NCBI GenBank assembly: GCA_002335605.1
Contig: BEDY01000006.1
Coordinates: 744,001 to 808,000, forward strand
Direction: 5' to 3'
Source: Prillingera fragicola
Lineage: Eukaryota > Basidiomycota > Tremellomycetes > Trichosporonales > Trichosporonaceae
Length of the DNA stretch: 64,000 nucleotides
Below, one piece after another: positions 23,571-36,993 of this stretch. The notes under the pieces are model-generated. The model saw only the letters and a program-made list of their open reading frames with translations, did not search any database and had not been told where the DNA came from. The position numbers were made by a program, and so were the translations under genes. Position 1 is the first letter of the stretch. Each line of letters begins with the position of its first letter.

Positions 23571-26333
23571 ATGGGATTGTCTGTCGCTGTCTATCAGGAG
23601 GCAGATGGGACTGCCCCGCCCACGTCTTCGGTTTCATCTTCCCTATTGCACTTGACGCTAACACCCGTAGAGATGACGGGCATGACGGGGCCGGCGAGAT
23701 CCACCCTCGAAATTTCTACCAGAATGCCTGCAAACAGGGTTCAAGAAGGAGACGACGTCTGTCTGAATCAAGGTGGACCCCCAACGTACGTGTACTGTAG
23801 GGCCCGGTCGAGGTGACACTAACGGGCATAGCCCTCCAGCCCGCTCGCCGCCATCAGAGGTCGCTTCGCTGGGTCACCGTGTTGGGTACCACAGTCGCAT
23901 TGACTCCATTTCCGAAGGCTCTGCAAAGACGCCAATAACCTCGGTGCGTCTGGTGCCGACGCGTGGGCTAACCCTCCCAGCTTGACCCACGCTCCATGGC
24001 GTTCACGCCACACACGCGAGCCGACAAGCGAACCGACAGGTCTCCAGGTTTCACACGCCGCTTCAGCAACTTGAACATCTCCCAGGTAAGCATGTTGTAG
24101 GTCATTCTTGGGACATTTCACTCACAGTAGCAGCAAGATGGCATCACTCCACTCCACTCTGAGGGGACCCCTTCGACCCCTGAAACAGCCCTTAGCACTC
24201 CAGCATCCTATCTCTCCTATGCCCTTGCTACCCCGGCCACCTCTCGAACTTGGCAGTCGACAGACGTCTTGTCTGCCAGAGCTCTCGGTTGTAATGCTCA
24301 CGATCGCAAACATGCGAGTCTTGGACAGTCGGGCCACCAGGCCTTTTTGGACCTTCCGTCGGCGGACTCCGCGGGTGCGGATGAGCCAGGCCACTTCCTC
24401 ATGGTGAGAGCCGGCGTGCAGGGGCTTTCCTGATAACCCCAGATCACCAGCGTACCCTCGACTGTGTCAGGAGAGCAGATTAGACGCCTTATTCAGGTAC
24501 GCACCCTTATGGATTCTAACACTTAACCTCCAGGACATTGCGCCATTTAAATCGATTATTCTCAAATTCCTCCACTCAAAGGGTTGGGTAAGTCGACAGT
24601 CTGCTTGTCAGCTAAATGTAGGTAATCATTGCTTTTTACGACTCTCGTCATACATGGAAGGTGTGGCAAGAGCTCAACTCGTCTTCTATTCAATTTACCG
24701 GTGGTGCTGCCCCAGTTCAATGCCACTGCGTCAGCATCTCGTCTGTGACCGTTCGCCAGGTTTGTGCTTTAATCAAGTCATCGCTGATGCCCTCTAGCTT
24801 GTGGGTAACGGAGAAGAGTTTGAGGCTGTGTGGAAGGAGTCCGAGTCGGCCATCAAGATCCAGATTCACGGAACAACCCACGGCATTGATGTCGAAGGGA
24901 TGAAGGTAAGCAGTCCGTGTTTCCCCCGAAAACGCACTCACAAACAGCGTTGTCTCCAGACTATTGGTGACCTCCAAGACTTTGGCGTCCACGACATGCA
25001 CAACAAGGTGGGCAAGAGTAACTACTTTTATCCTGACTCAGCAGGTGTTTACTGCCAAATTTTTCGACACTCGCCGGGCGGCGGACGCCATTCGCGTGCT
25101 GAACAACCACCTTGTGAACACTGGTGTGCTGCGTGTGGCACACCTGATCGAGGACCCTTTCCAAAGCAAACCGCTGGGATCGTCCCCTCGTCCTCCTGCT
25201 CCAGCACCTGCGACTTACACTTTGGGTTCCGCAGCATATGAAACAGGCTCTTCTCGTCTTGAAACCAGCTCGCTCTTCCATCGCCATCACTCGGCCGATT
25301 CCATCGCCAGCTCTTCGACCTTCTACCGTGACTCCAGCTTGACTGAAGACTCCCTCGAGCTCGACAAAACTCATGCACGTCACGGGAGTGCTCCTGCAGC
25401 CTGGAGGAGCATTGAAGAAACCGAAGTTAGCCCAATGCTTCCCGTAATTGGTCGCCGCTTGTCTGAGCCAGCTGCCCTCCAGGGCCTTCTGAATCAAATG
25501 GACGCCTCTGCTCGAGCCCGCCAGAGACAGCTCCAGCATGGCCGTTGGCCAGCTGATCGTCAAGCTATCCCTCCCGAGAACATGGTCGACCCAGCGAGGA
25601 TTATTGCAGGTCTTGATGCTCGTACTTCAGTCATGGTCAAGGATGTCCCAAACAAGTTGTCACGCCAAGAGCTCATTGACATTCTCGACGCTGTGGTGCC
25701 AGGCGAGTTCGATTTCGTCTATTTGCGCTACGACTGGGAGAGTCACGCCAATGTGGGCTACGCTTTCGTCAACTTTGTATCTCTGCAAGCACTTTACGCT
25801 TTTATTCAGGCTCGTGTTGGCAAACCGTGGAACATGTTTTCGAGTTCCAAGGTCCTGCAGGTGAGCACATTGGGCTCGGAATAAGCATTGTCTGACTCCC
25901 AGGTCTCGTACGCAAACATCCAAGGCAAAGCAGCTCTTATTAACAAGTTTCGGTACGTACTGACAAATTTAGCCCTTCTGACCTGCAGTAACTCGTCTGT
26001 GATGGACAGAATCGAGGCTTGGCGTCCTCAGATCTTCTAGTAGGTACAGCGTTTGGAGCTCGCTAATGAAGGCAGTTCGAGTGGAGCACTCAAGGGCAAA
26101 CCCGAGCCGTTTCCCGAGGTATGTTATCACAGTGTGACAAAATATGCTGACGCCGTGTAGCCTGACAGTGCGACATATCGTCACCGCCCAACCCTTCAAC
26201 GCCTGCCGCTCAGCACTGGTGGGTTTTTTCTCTTGCCTGTCAGGGTCGATGCTAAGCGAGTGTTGTAGGCACCGTTCATTCCGAGTCTTTCAACGGCTAC
26301 GACTCTTCAGTCTATCCCACCACTGGCTTTTAG
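23571..26333 (+). CDS. Mei2-like RNA-binding protein
   Basis: Fifteen exons give 729 residues: 23571-23785, 23832-23943, 23981-24085, 24131-24403, 24443-24496, 24534-24587, 24622-24759, 24798-24905, 24960-25007, 25045-25860, 25903-25952, 25989-26039, 26076-26118, 26161-26218, 26269-26333. The C-terminal RRM is the diagnostic Mei2 type (RRM_2): VMVKDVPNKLSRQELIDIL, NVGYAFVNF, and INKFRNSSVMDRIEAWRP across two short introns. An earlier RRM-like fold spans exons 5-10 (VIIAFYDSRHTW, KTIGDLQDF). Known role in fission yeast: promotes meiosis by binding meiRNA and sequestering Mmi1; plants have several relatives. The N-terminus is disordered. An alternative start is the ATG at 23674 if TTGACGCTAACACCCGTAG marks the end of an upstream intron. 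Role in this yeast is inferred only. Confidence 0.82.
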
Positions 26334-26756
26334 CTCTGCCTCGCACACATTTGAAGAAGGATTGCCCATTGCATCATCAACGCTGTGACATTTCCAGCCG
26401 GCCGATCCCGTGGCGTGTGACCTTCTCACACTCGCTCGGATCATCTTATTCTCGTCCCTTGCCACCTCGTCACCAAGCTGTATCATACAACAAAAGACCC
26501 GCTATAGCCGGGCTGTGTTAAGCCAACCATGCCAGAAAAAATGCAGTTGCGTGTGCTGCATCGTGAACGGCATGACAAGGGGGTGGTAATCTACAACAAT
26601 CTGCCCAGCACCACGTATATTGCGTGCCTCCCTAGGGGATAATTTTGCCACTGTTCCCGCTGTGTTATTAAATAGATACAATATGTTGGGTGCAACCGAC
26701 TAGCACAGTCTGAGACATGTTAGCCCAACACTTGTCGTCGGGGATCTATCTGCTAC
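26334..26756. other. intergenic region between convergent genes
   Basis: About 420 bp between the 3' ends of the Mei2-like and Zn2Cys6 genes; expected to hold both 3' UTRs. An alternative open frame continues to 26387 but does not fit the splice phase. No gene seen. Confidence 0.4.
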
Positions 26757-29544
26757 TCACAGAACATGAAGACCGAGATCGTCACAAACGGGTTTCCAAT
26801 CAGCGCGAGGCTCGTTGACGTCCACGCGGCGCCACACTTCTTGAATAATGCGAGTGGCAGTGTCCACGTCAAAGCAGCACTGGCTCTTGAAACCTTCCAG
26901 AAGAGTCAAAAGCCACTGGCGCGAGGGACCCTCCACGCAGCAGCCGGCCACGACCGCCGGCCACATGAGATCAATGCTCATACCAAGCGAGGCAGTGCCA
27001 ATTGAACAGTGCTGCAAGACCTCATGAGCAGCAGTCTGCACTGAAGCGTCTTCTCGCTGGCGTCCATACACCATGCGCAGGAGGAGAACCTGTGAATATT
27101 AGGACAAACGCTCAAACAACCCATAAACCCAATACTCACCTTCATTGCATGCGCGTAGGCTGCATTACCAACGTGCACACGCTCGTGTTCCTGCGGCGCC
27201 GCCGTCAGGCTATCAATCCACGAATCGATGTCACGGTGCAAGTGAGCAGCCTCGGCGGCGAGCGAGGTAGTGCTGACAGTCTCGGATGAGCTGTCGCCTG
27301 ACCCATGGCTGGGAATGAAAGTCGGGAGCATGGTCCTGGGCAGCATGAGGTCGCCAGGGGATACGTCGCCGAGCACAGAGCCAATGTCCAAGCTCGAACC
27401 CGCGGCAGGCTCTGGGAGGAACGTGTTACCGGCTTTAGCGACACGGGCTAGCAAGCGAGCAGTGCGAGAAAAAAGATGAACCATGCCGCGAGACATGCCA
27501 AATCGTGTGTCGACACTGCGCGTCTCGTAGGAACTGTCGGTTTGTGAAAACCACCAGTCGTCCGACTCGCTGATCAGCTCGGGCTCCTCGGCCAGCGTCA
27601 GGGAGCCAAATGTCTCGTAAATTGCCAGAACCTCGAGCATGAGCCTGGCGGGTGTCACTGTAACGCCGTCCGCAACCTGAGTCGTTGTCGAGTCCTTGAG
27701 CATTTTTGATGGTCCGCCACGCAAAGCAACCATGCCCTTTGTGAGGTCAAAGCTCTCACGCCACCCTTCGCCGCCAAATAAAATGTCCAGGCTCGCCAAG
27801 GTCATGCCTGCACTCAAGGCGGCATCAGATGTGAAGCCCTCTTGCACCGCACGGCGAACAAGACTTTTGCCCATGTCACGGAGATTGGACGCGTAGTGGA
27901 ACGTCGCAGCCGTCTGTGGCGTGTTGACGCCAGACCGGGCAAGGAGAAAGGCTTGGTGTACCGCCCCGATTCCTAGAAGCGTGATGCGCAAGGCATCGGT
28001 GGCCGAGTTGGCCCCGCGCGGTGCGTTTAATGCAAGGGGAAGGTTGATGGCCAGCAAAGGGTTGAGGTTAGATGGGATGGCCATCATCAGGTCTGCAGCG
28101 TTCGCGCAGTAATGCAGAATTAGGCTCTGTTCCTGAGCTGTCGGGAACCAAGGCAACAAGACTGTACGGTCAGCTGGTGTTCTTTCTCGGCTAACATACA
28201 GTTGGGTGTGGTCAAGAGTGGCGTATTGGTGGCAATGCTTGTAGCAATAAGGCGCCTTGCTGCATCGGAGGCGTCAGACGCGGCATCGACCGAGGAGGCG
28301 GATTTCGTCGGGGACGAAAGCTCGAGGTCTACGCTTCCCATGCTCGATGAGAGTATGCTTGACTGAGAAACGATAGAGGTAGCATGACCCCACTCAAGCT
28401 GTTGGCTGTTTAAGTCGTAGCCTTCAAGCTGTCTGTGTGCCAGGTCGAAAGAAAACTCGGTCCCCGCTGGGATACACTCCGATAGACCGGGGTCACTTTT
28501 CTCACGCAGTTCATCATCCTCTCCCGAGTCTGAAGGCGTCTTCTTGCCTTTTTTCCCATCGCTGGGGTCAGGAAACTGACACTGAAAATGTCAGAACGAT
28601 GCAAACAAGTTGCGGCATCAACAAGCCCGGAGGCGCTTACCTCGCGCTTAGCGACCTGGCACCGCCGACACACTGGTCGCCCTTCGTCGCACTTGATACG
28701 CCTGGCACGACAACCAAGACATCCTGTACGAGACCGTGTGTACTTTTGCCTGCGCTTGACACCGAGGCGCCCCGACTTTGGGGGCAAGGGGCGTCCATCT
28801 GCATCGTTGGGTTGGGTGAGAGTGGCGGCACCGATTCCTCCGGCCGGTCCTCGTTGAACCACCATGGACGATTCAGTAGCGTTGAGGTAAGGGTGATGGC
28901 GTGTCTGCGTTGGGGTGTACATGTGACGAAGGTTGTCATTGACCGTGAGGGACCTGTGATGATCAGTAAGACTGGTAAATGGAATGGACAATGACAATGT
29001 GGCGGCAACATGACAATGTCTTATGCAAGCAAAAGCGGTCCAAAGGCACTCACTGTGCACGGTGAATGGAATCATCACCTACGCTCCCTGTTGAGGATGA
29101 CGACACGAAGCTGGTGGCAATATCAGAACTGCCTTGACCCCATGAACTAGGCGCGGCTTGTTGAGTGTCGTACTGCGGTGAGGGCAGGTACCAGCTTTGC
29201 TGTAGTGGCGAGTACGCAGGGCCGGGCGGCTGCTGCCAGCCACGGCTGTCCCAGGTCAGTAGATTGACGAGATCTGGGCTCGAGCTATTGCTAGAGTCGC
29301 TGCCGGTGACGGATGGAAAGGAGACGGCGCTCGGACGGCCGTTACTACTAGGGTGTAGCGGCAGAGCGTAGCCTCCCATGCGGACGGGCGGGGCTAGCCT
29401 GTCGATGTGGGCGACAGGTTCGATTGGGCGGGGATAGCTGCTAGGATGGTGAATGCGTTGGGGAGAGGAGCGCTCGTTGTGCCCGAACGCTGGAGCCTCG
29501 GACATGACGGCTGTGAGGACGGGGTCGAGCGTGTTGAACGACAT
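26757..29544 (-). CDS. Zn(II)2Cys6 transcription factor, fungal_trans_2-like
   Basis: Five exons, high to low: 29544-29054, 28953-28641, 28581-28200, 28161-27140, 27089-26757, giving 846 residues. The zinc cluster (about residues 240-270) is GCLGCRARRIKCDEGRPVC followed by RRC and, across a 59-bp intron, REC; all six cysteines are present only if that intron is removed. A basic run (KRRQKYTRSRTG) precedes it. The long C-terminal part is helical (LLPWFPTAQEQSLILHYCAN, SIDLMWPAVVAGCCVEG), with the layout of the 'fungal specific transcription factor domain 2' group. That domain ends with a similar LMWP motif. Targets are unknown; ARG82/LYS14-type or UGA-type regulators are relatives by architecture, not by demonstrated function. 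Confidence 0.8.
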
Positions 29545-29798
29545 GACTGGTCACGACCTGTAGCCACTGTGTAGAGTAGAGTTCAAAAATGCGATTCGAG
29601 GCGACTTGTTGATGTATGTTCAGCACTGGTGGGTGTCCCCTGTGTTGCCCTGTGTTGGAACTTTTGATAGCCGGCGAAGGACAGAGGTCCGGAGGCAGCA
29701 AGGCTCAGGACGTGCGCCCGACCGTGACTCGGCGACGGCGAGCTGCGAGAACGAGCTGACCTCTGAAGTAGAATGGGATGATGTATGTATGCGTGAGT

Positions 29799-29816
29799 GC
29801 GTGTGTGTGTGTGTGT

Positions 29817-29863
<47 letters not shown>

Positions 29864-29875
29864 GTATGTGCTTGT
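29799..29875. repeat. (GT)n microsatellite
   Basis: About 75 bp of almost pure GT, broken by one GGTG near 29817 and ending in GCGTGTGTATGTG. It lies 255 bp upstream of the Zn2Cys6 start; on the coding strand of that gene it reads as CA repeats within the probable leader or core promoter. Confidence 0.95.
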
Positions 29876-32558
29876 GTCTAAACTCCGTTTGGGGTGCAAG
29901 ACAGTCGCAGCAGGGCACGGTCGCTAGCGATCAATTGTGGGGGCGTAAGGGGCCTTGTTTGGTGGAGGGCCCGGACGACAGGGTAGATTGTTGCTGGCGC
30001 TCCTCGCTGAGACTGGGCAAGCTGCGTCGTGGGATTGAGACTAGATGAAGAGTAACAGACGAATGCAATGTAGTGTTGGCAGCGAGGGGACCCATGGAAC
30101 TCTCCGCGGGAAGGCAAGACGGGGTGGTGTGCAGGGGGCCTTGTATAAAGCGCTGATAGACGAAGGGGCGCGGTCAAAGGAAGGAAAAGCAACGAGGAAT
30201 GTCGCGGCTGGAAAGAGTGGTCACTCGGGCGGATGTGAGCGATAATAGCGAATCCTGTCTCCGTGCAGCGCGCGTGCTTGCGTTGACGACTGAGGTATAG
30301 AGCACCAGGTAACTGGCGGTTGAGCCGTCTTGAACCGCCACCCAAACGAACTCGGTCTCTCGCCGTCCATTGCAAGTAGAGTGTAACCGTCGAGGCAAAA
30401 GAGCGAGGTTTGTCTGGATGGTGTCCAGGAACTCGGCGCGTGCCTTGGCGAGATTGCCCGCACCTTACTCGGTGAACCACGCACTACTCGTAAGCCCCAT
30501 GTCCACAGGCCACAGGTCTGCCCCTTCACATGTCGTCATGCTACCCTGTCCCGCTGCCTGGATGCATGCCCGACCTACTGCTTCCGAGAAATGGAGGCTT
30601 CGGAGGCAGTATCAAGGAGTGAATTGATTCACGTTCAGGCCTCTGGCGATGCTGAATGAGAGAGCATTGCCAAGGCGTGGAAAGACTGCCCACCAAAGAA
30701 AGACATAGCTTGCTGAGCCTCCTCTACTGTTTCTACAGACTCTTTGGTCAAGCGGCTGCTGTCACCCGCGAAGCCACAGGTAGCAAGCTCGGAAATGCCA
30801 GCAGCTCGTGTGCGGTTCATAATGGCTCGCCATCCCTAGATCTGCATCAAGGGTAAGCTCGGCGGTAGTCAAAACAATGCCACGATGTCCACGAGCTGGG
30901 ATCTTGGCGGGCAGCACGTACAGCTCGTGTGCTCTCTGGTACCGCCATTGCCTCTGGTCTGCAGCGCTGCTTGGGCTGTTGCTGCGGGCTTCTTTGTTTC
31001 TCAAGGTCTCATAAAGCTTGCGGCGGCCGATGACCTGTGAGCTCGACGCGCGCGCCCACCCCTGCGCGCTGCATAGTACCAGTACAGTAGAAGTATGGCC
31101 GTGGAATGCGCGGGTCGACAGGGTTCGCGCCCAGGGGGGATCGACGTCCATTCATCCGATCACATTTCCCGTAAGCCGGACCTGGTGAGACCCCGACCTT
31201 GGCACCAAACCAGCGAGCACGTCAGGGCAAGTCGAGGTGCTACCAGCGACATCCACTAATGAACGTGAAGTTCTTCTGTCGTCCACTTGCGGTTACCCCA
31301 GGTCCTCGGGCGTGCTGCAAATGTGCAGGGCACTGGAGGGCGTGAGTTGAAACGGGCGTAGATCCTTCCACGCTTCCTAGCATGTCGGGTTTCGGGCTTG
31401 CCCGCAATTCGCGTGCCCATGACTCGCAATCGTGCCCCAGTTATGCGCAGTAGGCTTTGATGAGGTGGATCGTGAGAGTCTGCTGGCTCATCGCCCCCAC
31501 AGCACAACCCACAAGCCGTCTCGACTGCTCGGGGGCCGAGGCGCAACTCAGCGAGGCTGTGCGCTCTGCAGCATAACCCACGACCACATACCCTCGCCGC
31601 CGAGAACTCAGTTTAGCGCCACTGCCAGCGATAGAGGACATTTCCCGGGATCGACCTCGTCTCACTTTGCAACGCAGCCCTGTCTCCAGGGGGATCATCG
31701 GTCAGTGACCGCGTGTGAGACGCCGTCTTCTCGCAGAACTAGGAAACGTTCCGCGGGGTGGCATGCATTTTGTGCATACCTCTGCAGATGTGCGACCCTC
31801 ACACCACTTGTCTGCCCGGCGTGGCGTGTTCGAGGTTGTGGAGACCCTTAGAAGGCTGGCGTGCCGCAAAGTGTCGATCATGAAGGCACCAGTAGTACGG
31901 GGGGAAGGCACGCGCAAGCGCTCCGCGCCTCTGACGTCGAACGGAGCTTCCGAGCTCCGAGAACCCCTACCCTAACACCCCTTGGGCAGCTGCAACACTA
32001 AATGCGAGGTGGGTCTGCAAGATCCATCGGAAACCCATTCCCGTGCAGCATCTTTTGGGCAAGTCAGCCATCGGCTCTGTCCAAACTCTAGGCGCTCGGG
32101 CCTCTGGGTGACAGAGCTGAACGGAACTGCCGCCAGGGGTTGTTGACGACGACGTTTACAAGAGGCTCCAATGAGGTCGACTTTCGAGTGCCGTCTCTCG
32201 GCATGTCGAATCGCAGATCCCTCTGTCAACAGAGGCACGCCGAGGTTACCATGTGACTGTCGTCGGCACAGAACATTCCTGTACTGCTCATTGCTTCGCT
32301 TGCAGATCCGCTATCATGGCCCGTTCGCTAAGAGAAGATGTGCTGTTTTGGGAACCCCCGGAACCATTCCGGAACCACCCAGACGTGCCGGATGGCATGC
32401 CGGCCATCGTCGCGGCTAGTTTCGCGCCAGGACGTGTCGATGGCACGAGGTGCCAGGAGATCAGCAGACCAGTAGCGTCGGCAGACGCACGGGTAGCATT
32501 GTTGCTGCCGGTGACTGCCGAGACCTCGAGGAAGGTGTGGCCGATCACTGGCGCTCGA

Positions 32559-32603
32559 AAATAAATAAATAAATCGCTTCGGGTTCGTCGGTTCGGGTTC
32601 GTC
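32559..32603. repeat. AAAT run with a 12-bp direct repeat
   Basis: Four AAAT units are followed by TTCGGGTTCGTC at 32578-32589 and again at 32592-32603. Non-coding context. Confidence 0.6.
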
Positions 32604-33284
32604 AACGTTTTCCGCATGACGCGCACTTTATTGTCTTTACAGCGGTGGTGGATCTGGGTTCTGGGATCTGGTATTTGTGGTCCGGGCCTGCGCGTGGTCG
32701 TTACATTCCAGACAACCTGCACCGTAGGTACATGACTAACCGCCGGCGAGGTAGGAATCTACGAACGTTATTCGGCTCCCCTCTTCACCCACTCACTCCA
32801 CTCACCCCTCCCATTGACATATGACACGGCTGCCAATCGAGGTCAGTGTTCACGCACATCAAACAGACGACGACGTTCCTGGAGGCACACAGTGAATGAT
32901 GACCAGAAGCATGAAAATGCTGACCTACACGACAACGAACCGGGGAGTGCAATGCATTGCATTGCGGGTATCCTCTATCCTTTTGCCCAGCTTGACTGAC
33001 ATTGCCACCTATCTCTAGCGAATATCAATGGAAGCTCTGCATTTGCTGTCTGCCCCAGACGTTGCCAGAGTGCACCTCCGTCATCACATTCGTACACGTC
33101 ACTTCTATGCCGGTTTGCCATTCTTGTTTTCGAACTGGGGCTCGCGGTTACCCACTGCACACCCGGCCCGAATGGTACCGCGCAGAATCTCCTCCTCGCC
33201 TCACCCAGCCCCTCGCCGAAGATCTTCCCCAGAGGATTCGCCGACCAGGAGGCAGGGTTACAGGCATCCTCCAAAGGAGGCTCA

Positions 33285-34507
<1,223 letters not shown>

Positions 34508-35565
34508 GATGATGGATGAAAAGAAGGCTAAACGTACGTCAGCGCCTGGTTCTTGATCAAGCAAACATGATGGCGCGTGCGCAACACAGCCACGTCACAA
34601 CTGTCAGGCCTGGATATGACAATTTGCCACCTAACGACAGTTGGAAGTGAACAGCAGGCGTGTTCGTCTGCTGCTGATGCTCGACGATCGTTGCGCGCGA
34701 GCATCGGTGAAGCCACAGGACGCGCCATGCCATGAATACTGACATGGAAAGAAGGAGAACTGGCTCGAGTTTTAGTCTTGGTCTCAAGTTTCGGGGGAAG
34801 AAACCTCAGTCACAACGGTCGCAGCACTAGCGCAAGAGGAGCGGGGGCTGGAGGTGTGGAGCCTGGGAGATCCTATCGGATAGTTGCGCGTTGTCGTTGC
34901 CAGAGACGGGAACGGGGCGCTCGCGATGTCTGGAGGGGAGGAGATCGAGGGAGAGTGAGGCAAAAGTGACCCAATGCTCGCTGGAGGATATAGTGTGCGA
35001 GGGGCGAGTTGGGAACGCGACAATAGATGCGAAGGAGCGAGAGAGTGGGTATCAGTCATTGTTGCCGCAGGATTTAACATCGGGCGGCGCGACACTCTCA
35101 ACCCCTCCCATCGCGGGTTGAGAGGACGTCCAGCCGTCCCGAAAACGTACTCACCTCGTGAAGAATACCTTGCTCTGTCGTGCTAGAGACGGATGCGAGC
35201 GAAGATGGGGTTGGTCGATGGAGTGTGTAAGGGCTGTGGTGGTGGGGAGATGAGCCTGGACAGCACAGGGCACAATAGCTTGCCAGCGGCCACGGCCAGC
35301 CAGCCAGCGAGAGGCGGAGTGCTATAATTCCGAAAATGCCGGTCACACCATGCTTGTGGCAAGGGTCATATTCGGGACCAGTGGTGCAAACTACTCCTTG
35401 CCATCAACCAGCAACCATGGCAAGGCATACACTTGGCCGAGCATTCATGCATAGCATACACGTTTGCAGCGGCTCCACCGTTACAGGGTCCCAGCATCCC
35501 GAGGGTTATGCGTAGAATGGTATCACAGGCAAATACTACGGACAAGAAATCAACCACCAAAGCAC
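34508..35565. other. PP1 leader region and 3' flank of the small repeat protein
   Basis: About 1.06 kb without a protein gene. On the minus strand it seems to be taken up largely by one leader intron of PP1 (listed separately) and the first non-coding exon around 35155-35345. Confidence 0.45.
34528..35154 (-). other. predicted 627-bp 5' UTR intron of the PP1 gene
   Basis: Donor GTGAGTAC at 35154 and acceptor ACGTTTAG, with CTGAC just upstream, ending at 34528, 20 bp before the start codon. It is some 15 times longer than coding introns in this window. Confidence 0.5.
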
Positions 35566-36587
35566 CTAGGTCGCCGCGGCGTCATTGTGGGGAACAGTGT
35601 TGGTGGTGGTGATCGTAGTCGGCGACTGAGCAGTACCAGAGGTGATAGAGGGCTTGGTCGCGGCGGCCGAAGGAGCACTGGCATCCGTGTGAACGGAGAA
35701 GCCCGTGGCATCGACGCCAGCCCCGGCAACACCCGGGTGCGATGCTCCGCTGGCTGGTGCGACCTGTACTGTCAACTTCCATTCCGTGTCGTTTCAGACT
35801 CACAGGTCCAACAGTCTTCTCAATCTGCTCCATGCCACGCTGGACAACGGAAGACGCCTGAGTGAAGAGTCCGGGCTTCTCCGGGGTGGCGGTCTTGGAG
35901 TCAATGGTGGCGCCAACCGTGTTAACGGCAGACTGCCTGTCAGTTTTGCCTTCTCGGCACGGCTCACCTTCACCGAAGCCAGGCCATAGCTGAACAGGCC
36001 CTTGGCCTTCTCCCCGAGGTCCTGCTTGGGAGCGGCAGAGACACCAGTGGTGGCAGTACCGTCGGCGGCAACAGCCACACCATCGGCATCAGTGGCAACA
36101 CCCTCACCCTTGCCCTGAGAGAGTCAGTTTAGATAAGGCCGTCATATCACCGTCAGTGTGCCGCACCTGGATGTAGTCGTTCAGTTCCTTGCCCTTGGCC
36201 AGAGCAGCGTCGGTGTAAGGCTTGGTGCTCTGCTGGACTTTCTCGACGTACGGTCGGGTTGACTTGTCAACTTGGTCAAGGTACTTGGCATGTCAGTCTT
36301 AACACCCCGCAGTCATATCACGCCTGACATCTGGCATCAGGGTCAAAAGACTGTGCACGTACCGGCTTGGCGAGGTCCTTGGCGTGCTGGAGGAATGAGC
36401 CATCCTGATGAACGTCGCCGGTGGCGCCAGTCGCAGTAGTGGTCGAAGGCAGCTCGGTTCCGACAGCAGTGGAGGTGGTGGTCGGCGGCACGTCGAGAAC
36501 ATTGGCCGTGGCCGGGTTAGGTGCTGAGGGTGCCGCAGTGGCAGCGGAAGCGTCAGCCGTAGGAAGGGTCGAGGTGGGTGCGGCCAT
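35566..36587 (-). CDS. small amphipathic-repeat protein, possibly perilipin-like
   Basis: Five exons, high to low: 36587-36363, 36283-36167, 36114-35968, 35932-35804, 35763-35566, giving 271 residues. The N-terminal 60 residues are Ala/Thr/Pro-rich and disordered. Then come repeated helical segments: KSTRPYVEKVQQSTKPYTD holds two related units (K-S-T-R-P-Y-V, Q-S-T-K-P-Y-T), followed by ALAKGKELNDYI, EKAKGLFSYGLASVK, and QRGMEQIEKT. There are no cysteines, no membrane segment and no enzyme motif. Such Lys/Ala/Tyr amphipathic repeats resemble 11-mer repeats of perilipins and LEA-like proteins that bind lipid droplets or membranes; this is inference from composition and not a confirmed family match. 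The C-terminus is again Thr/Ser/Ala-rich. The gene is divergent to ALG1 with a 406-bp shared upstream region. Confidence 0.55.
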
Positions 36588-36993
36588 TGTTGAAGGATGC
36601 GATAATGAACAAAGTGAACAAACGTTTGATCAACCTGGTATCGACTTGTAATGTCGCCGCTGGCTGCTGCCCCTCGCGACGGCAGGCAACGGAAGGGTGA
36701 GGAGCTTTCGTCACAGGCAGCAAGCGGATCATTAGTGCCGCGTCTCACCTGTGCGCGTCAGAGCAGCAGCGGCGGCAGCGGCAACAGCTGGCCCCAGCTG
36801 GTCAAGGGCGCACGAGGGGCGCACTAGACCCGGGGCCAGAACACATGTCGCGTGGCATCGCGTGGCATTTGCCGAATCTGGCCGCAGTCAGTCCCTGACG
36901 AAATGACGACAGGCAAGTCCATCGACTGACTTTGAGGCCACAACCATTTCGTCTCGTCGTCTCTCACGCGTCTGCTAGTTTCGTCAAGCAGTC
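36588..36993. other. divergent promoter between the small repeat protein and ALG1
   Basis: 406 bp with no gene; it must hold the promoters and leaders of both neighbours. A GC-rich centre (cggcggcagcggcaacagct) is flanked by TGGC(A) repeats near 36850. No motif stands out. Confidence 0.4.

Larger units (their letters stand above)
29545..33284. other. long gene-free region upstream of the second Zn2Cys6 factor
   Basis: About 3.7 kb. The first part (minus strand) is probably the promoter and leader of the Zn2Cys6 gene and includes a CA/GT microsatellite. Open frames at 29878-30480 and 31432-31851 start at non-ATG codons or lack coding character. A short AAAT run and a 12-bp direct repeat lie near 32560-32603. 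The right end is the 3' flank of the PP1 gene. No RNA gene recognised. Confidence 0.45.

Noticed and set aside
26334..26387. Longer C-terminus of the Mei2-like protein ending at 26387
   Set aside because: The phase of the last intron (one base carried over) leads to the stop at 26331-26333 instead.
29878..30480. 200-codon minus-strand frame next to the GT repeat
   Set aside because: Starts at GTG and runs through repeat-bearing, non-conserved-looking sequence; likely part of the promoter of the second Zn2Cys6 gene.
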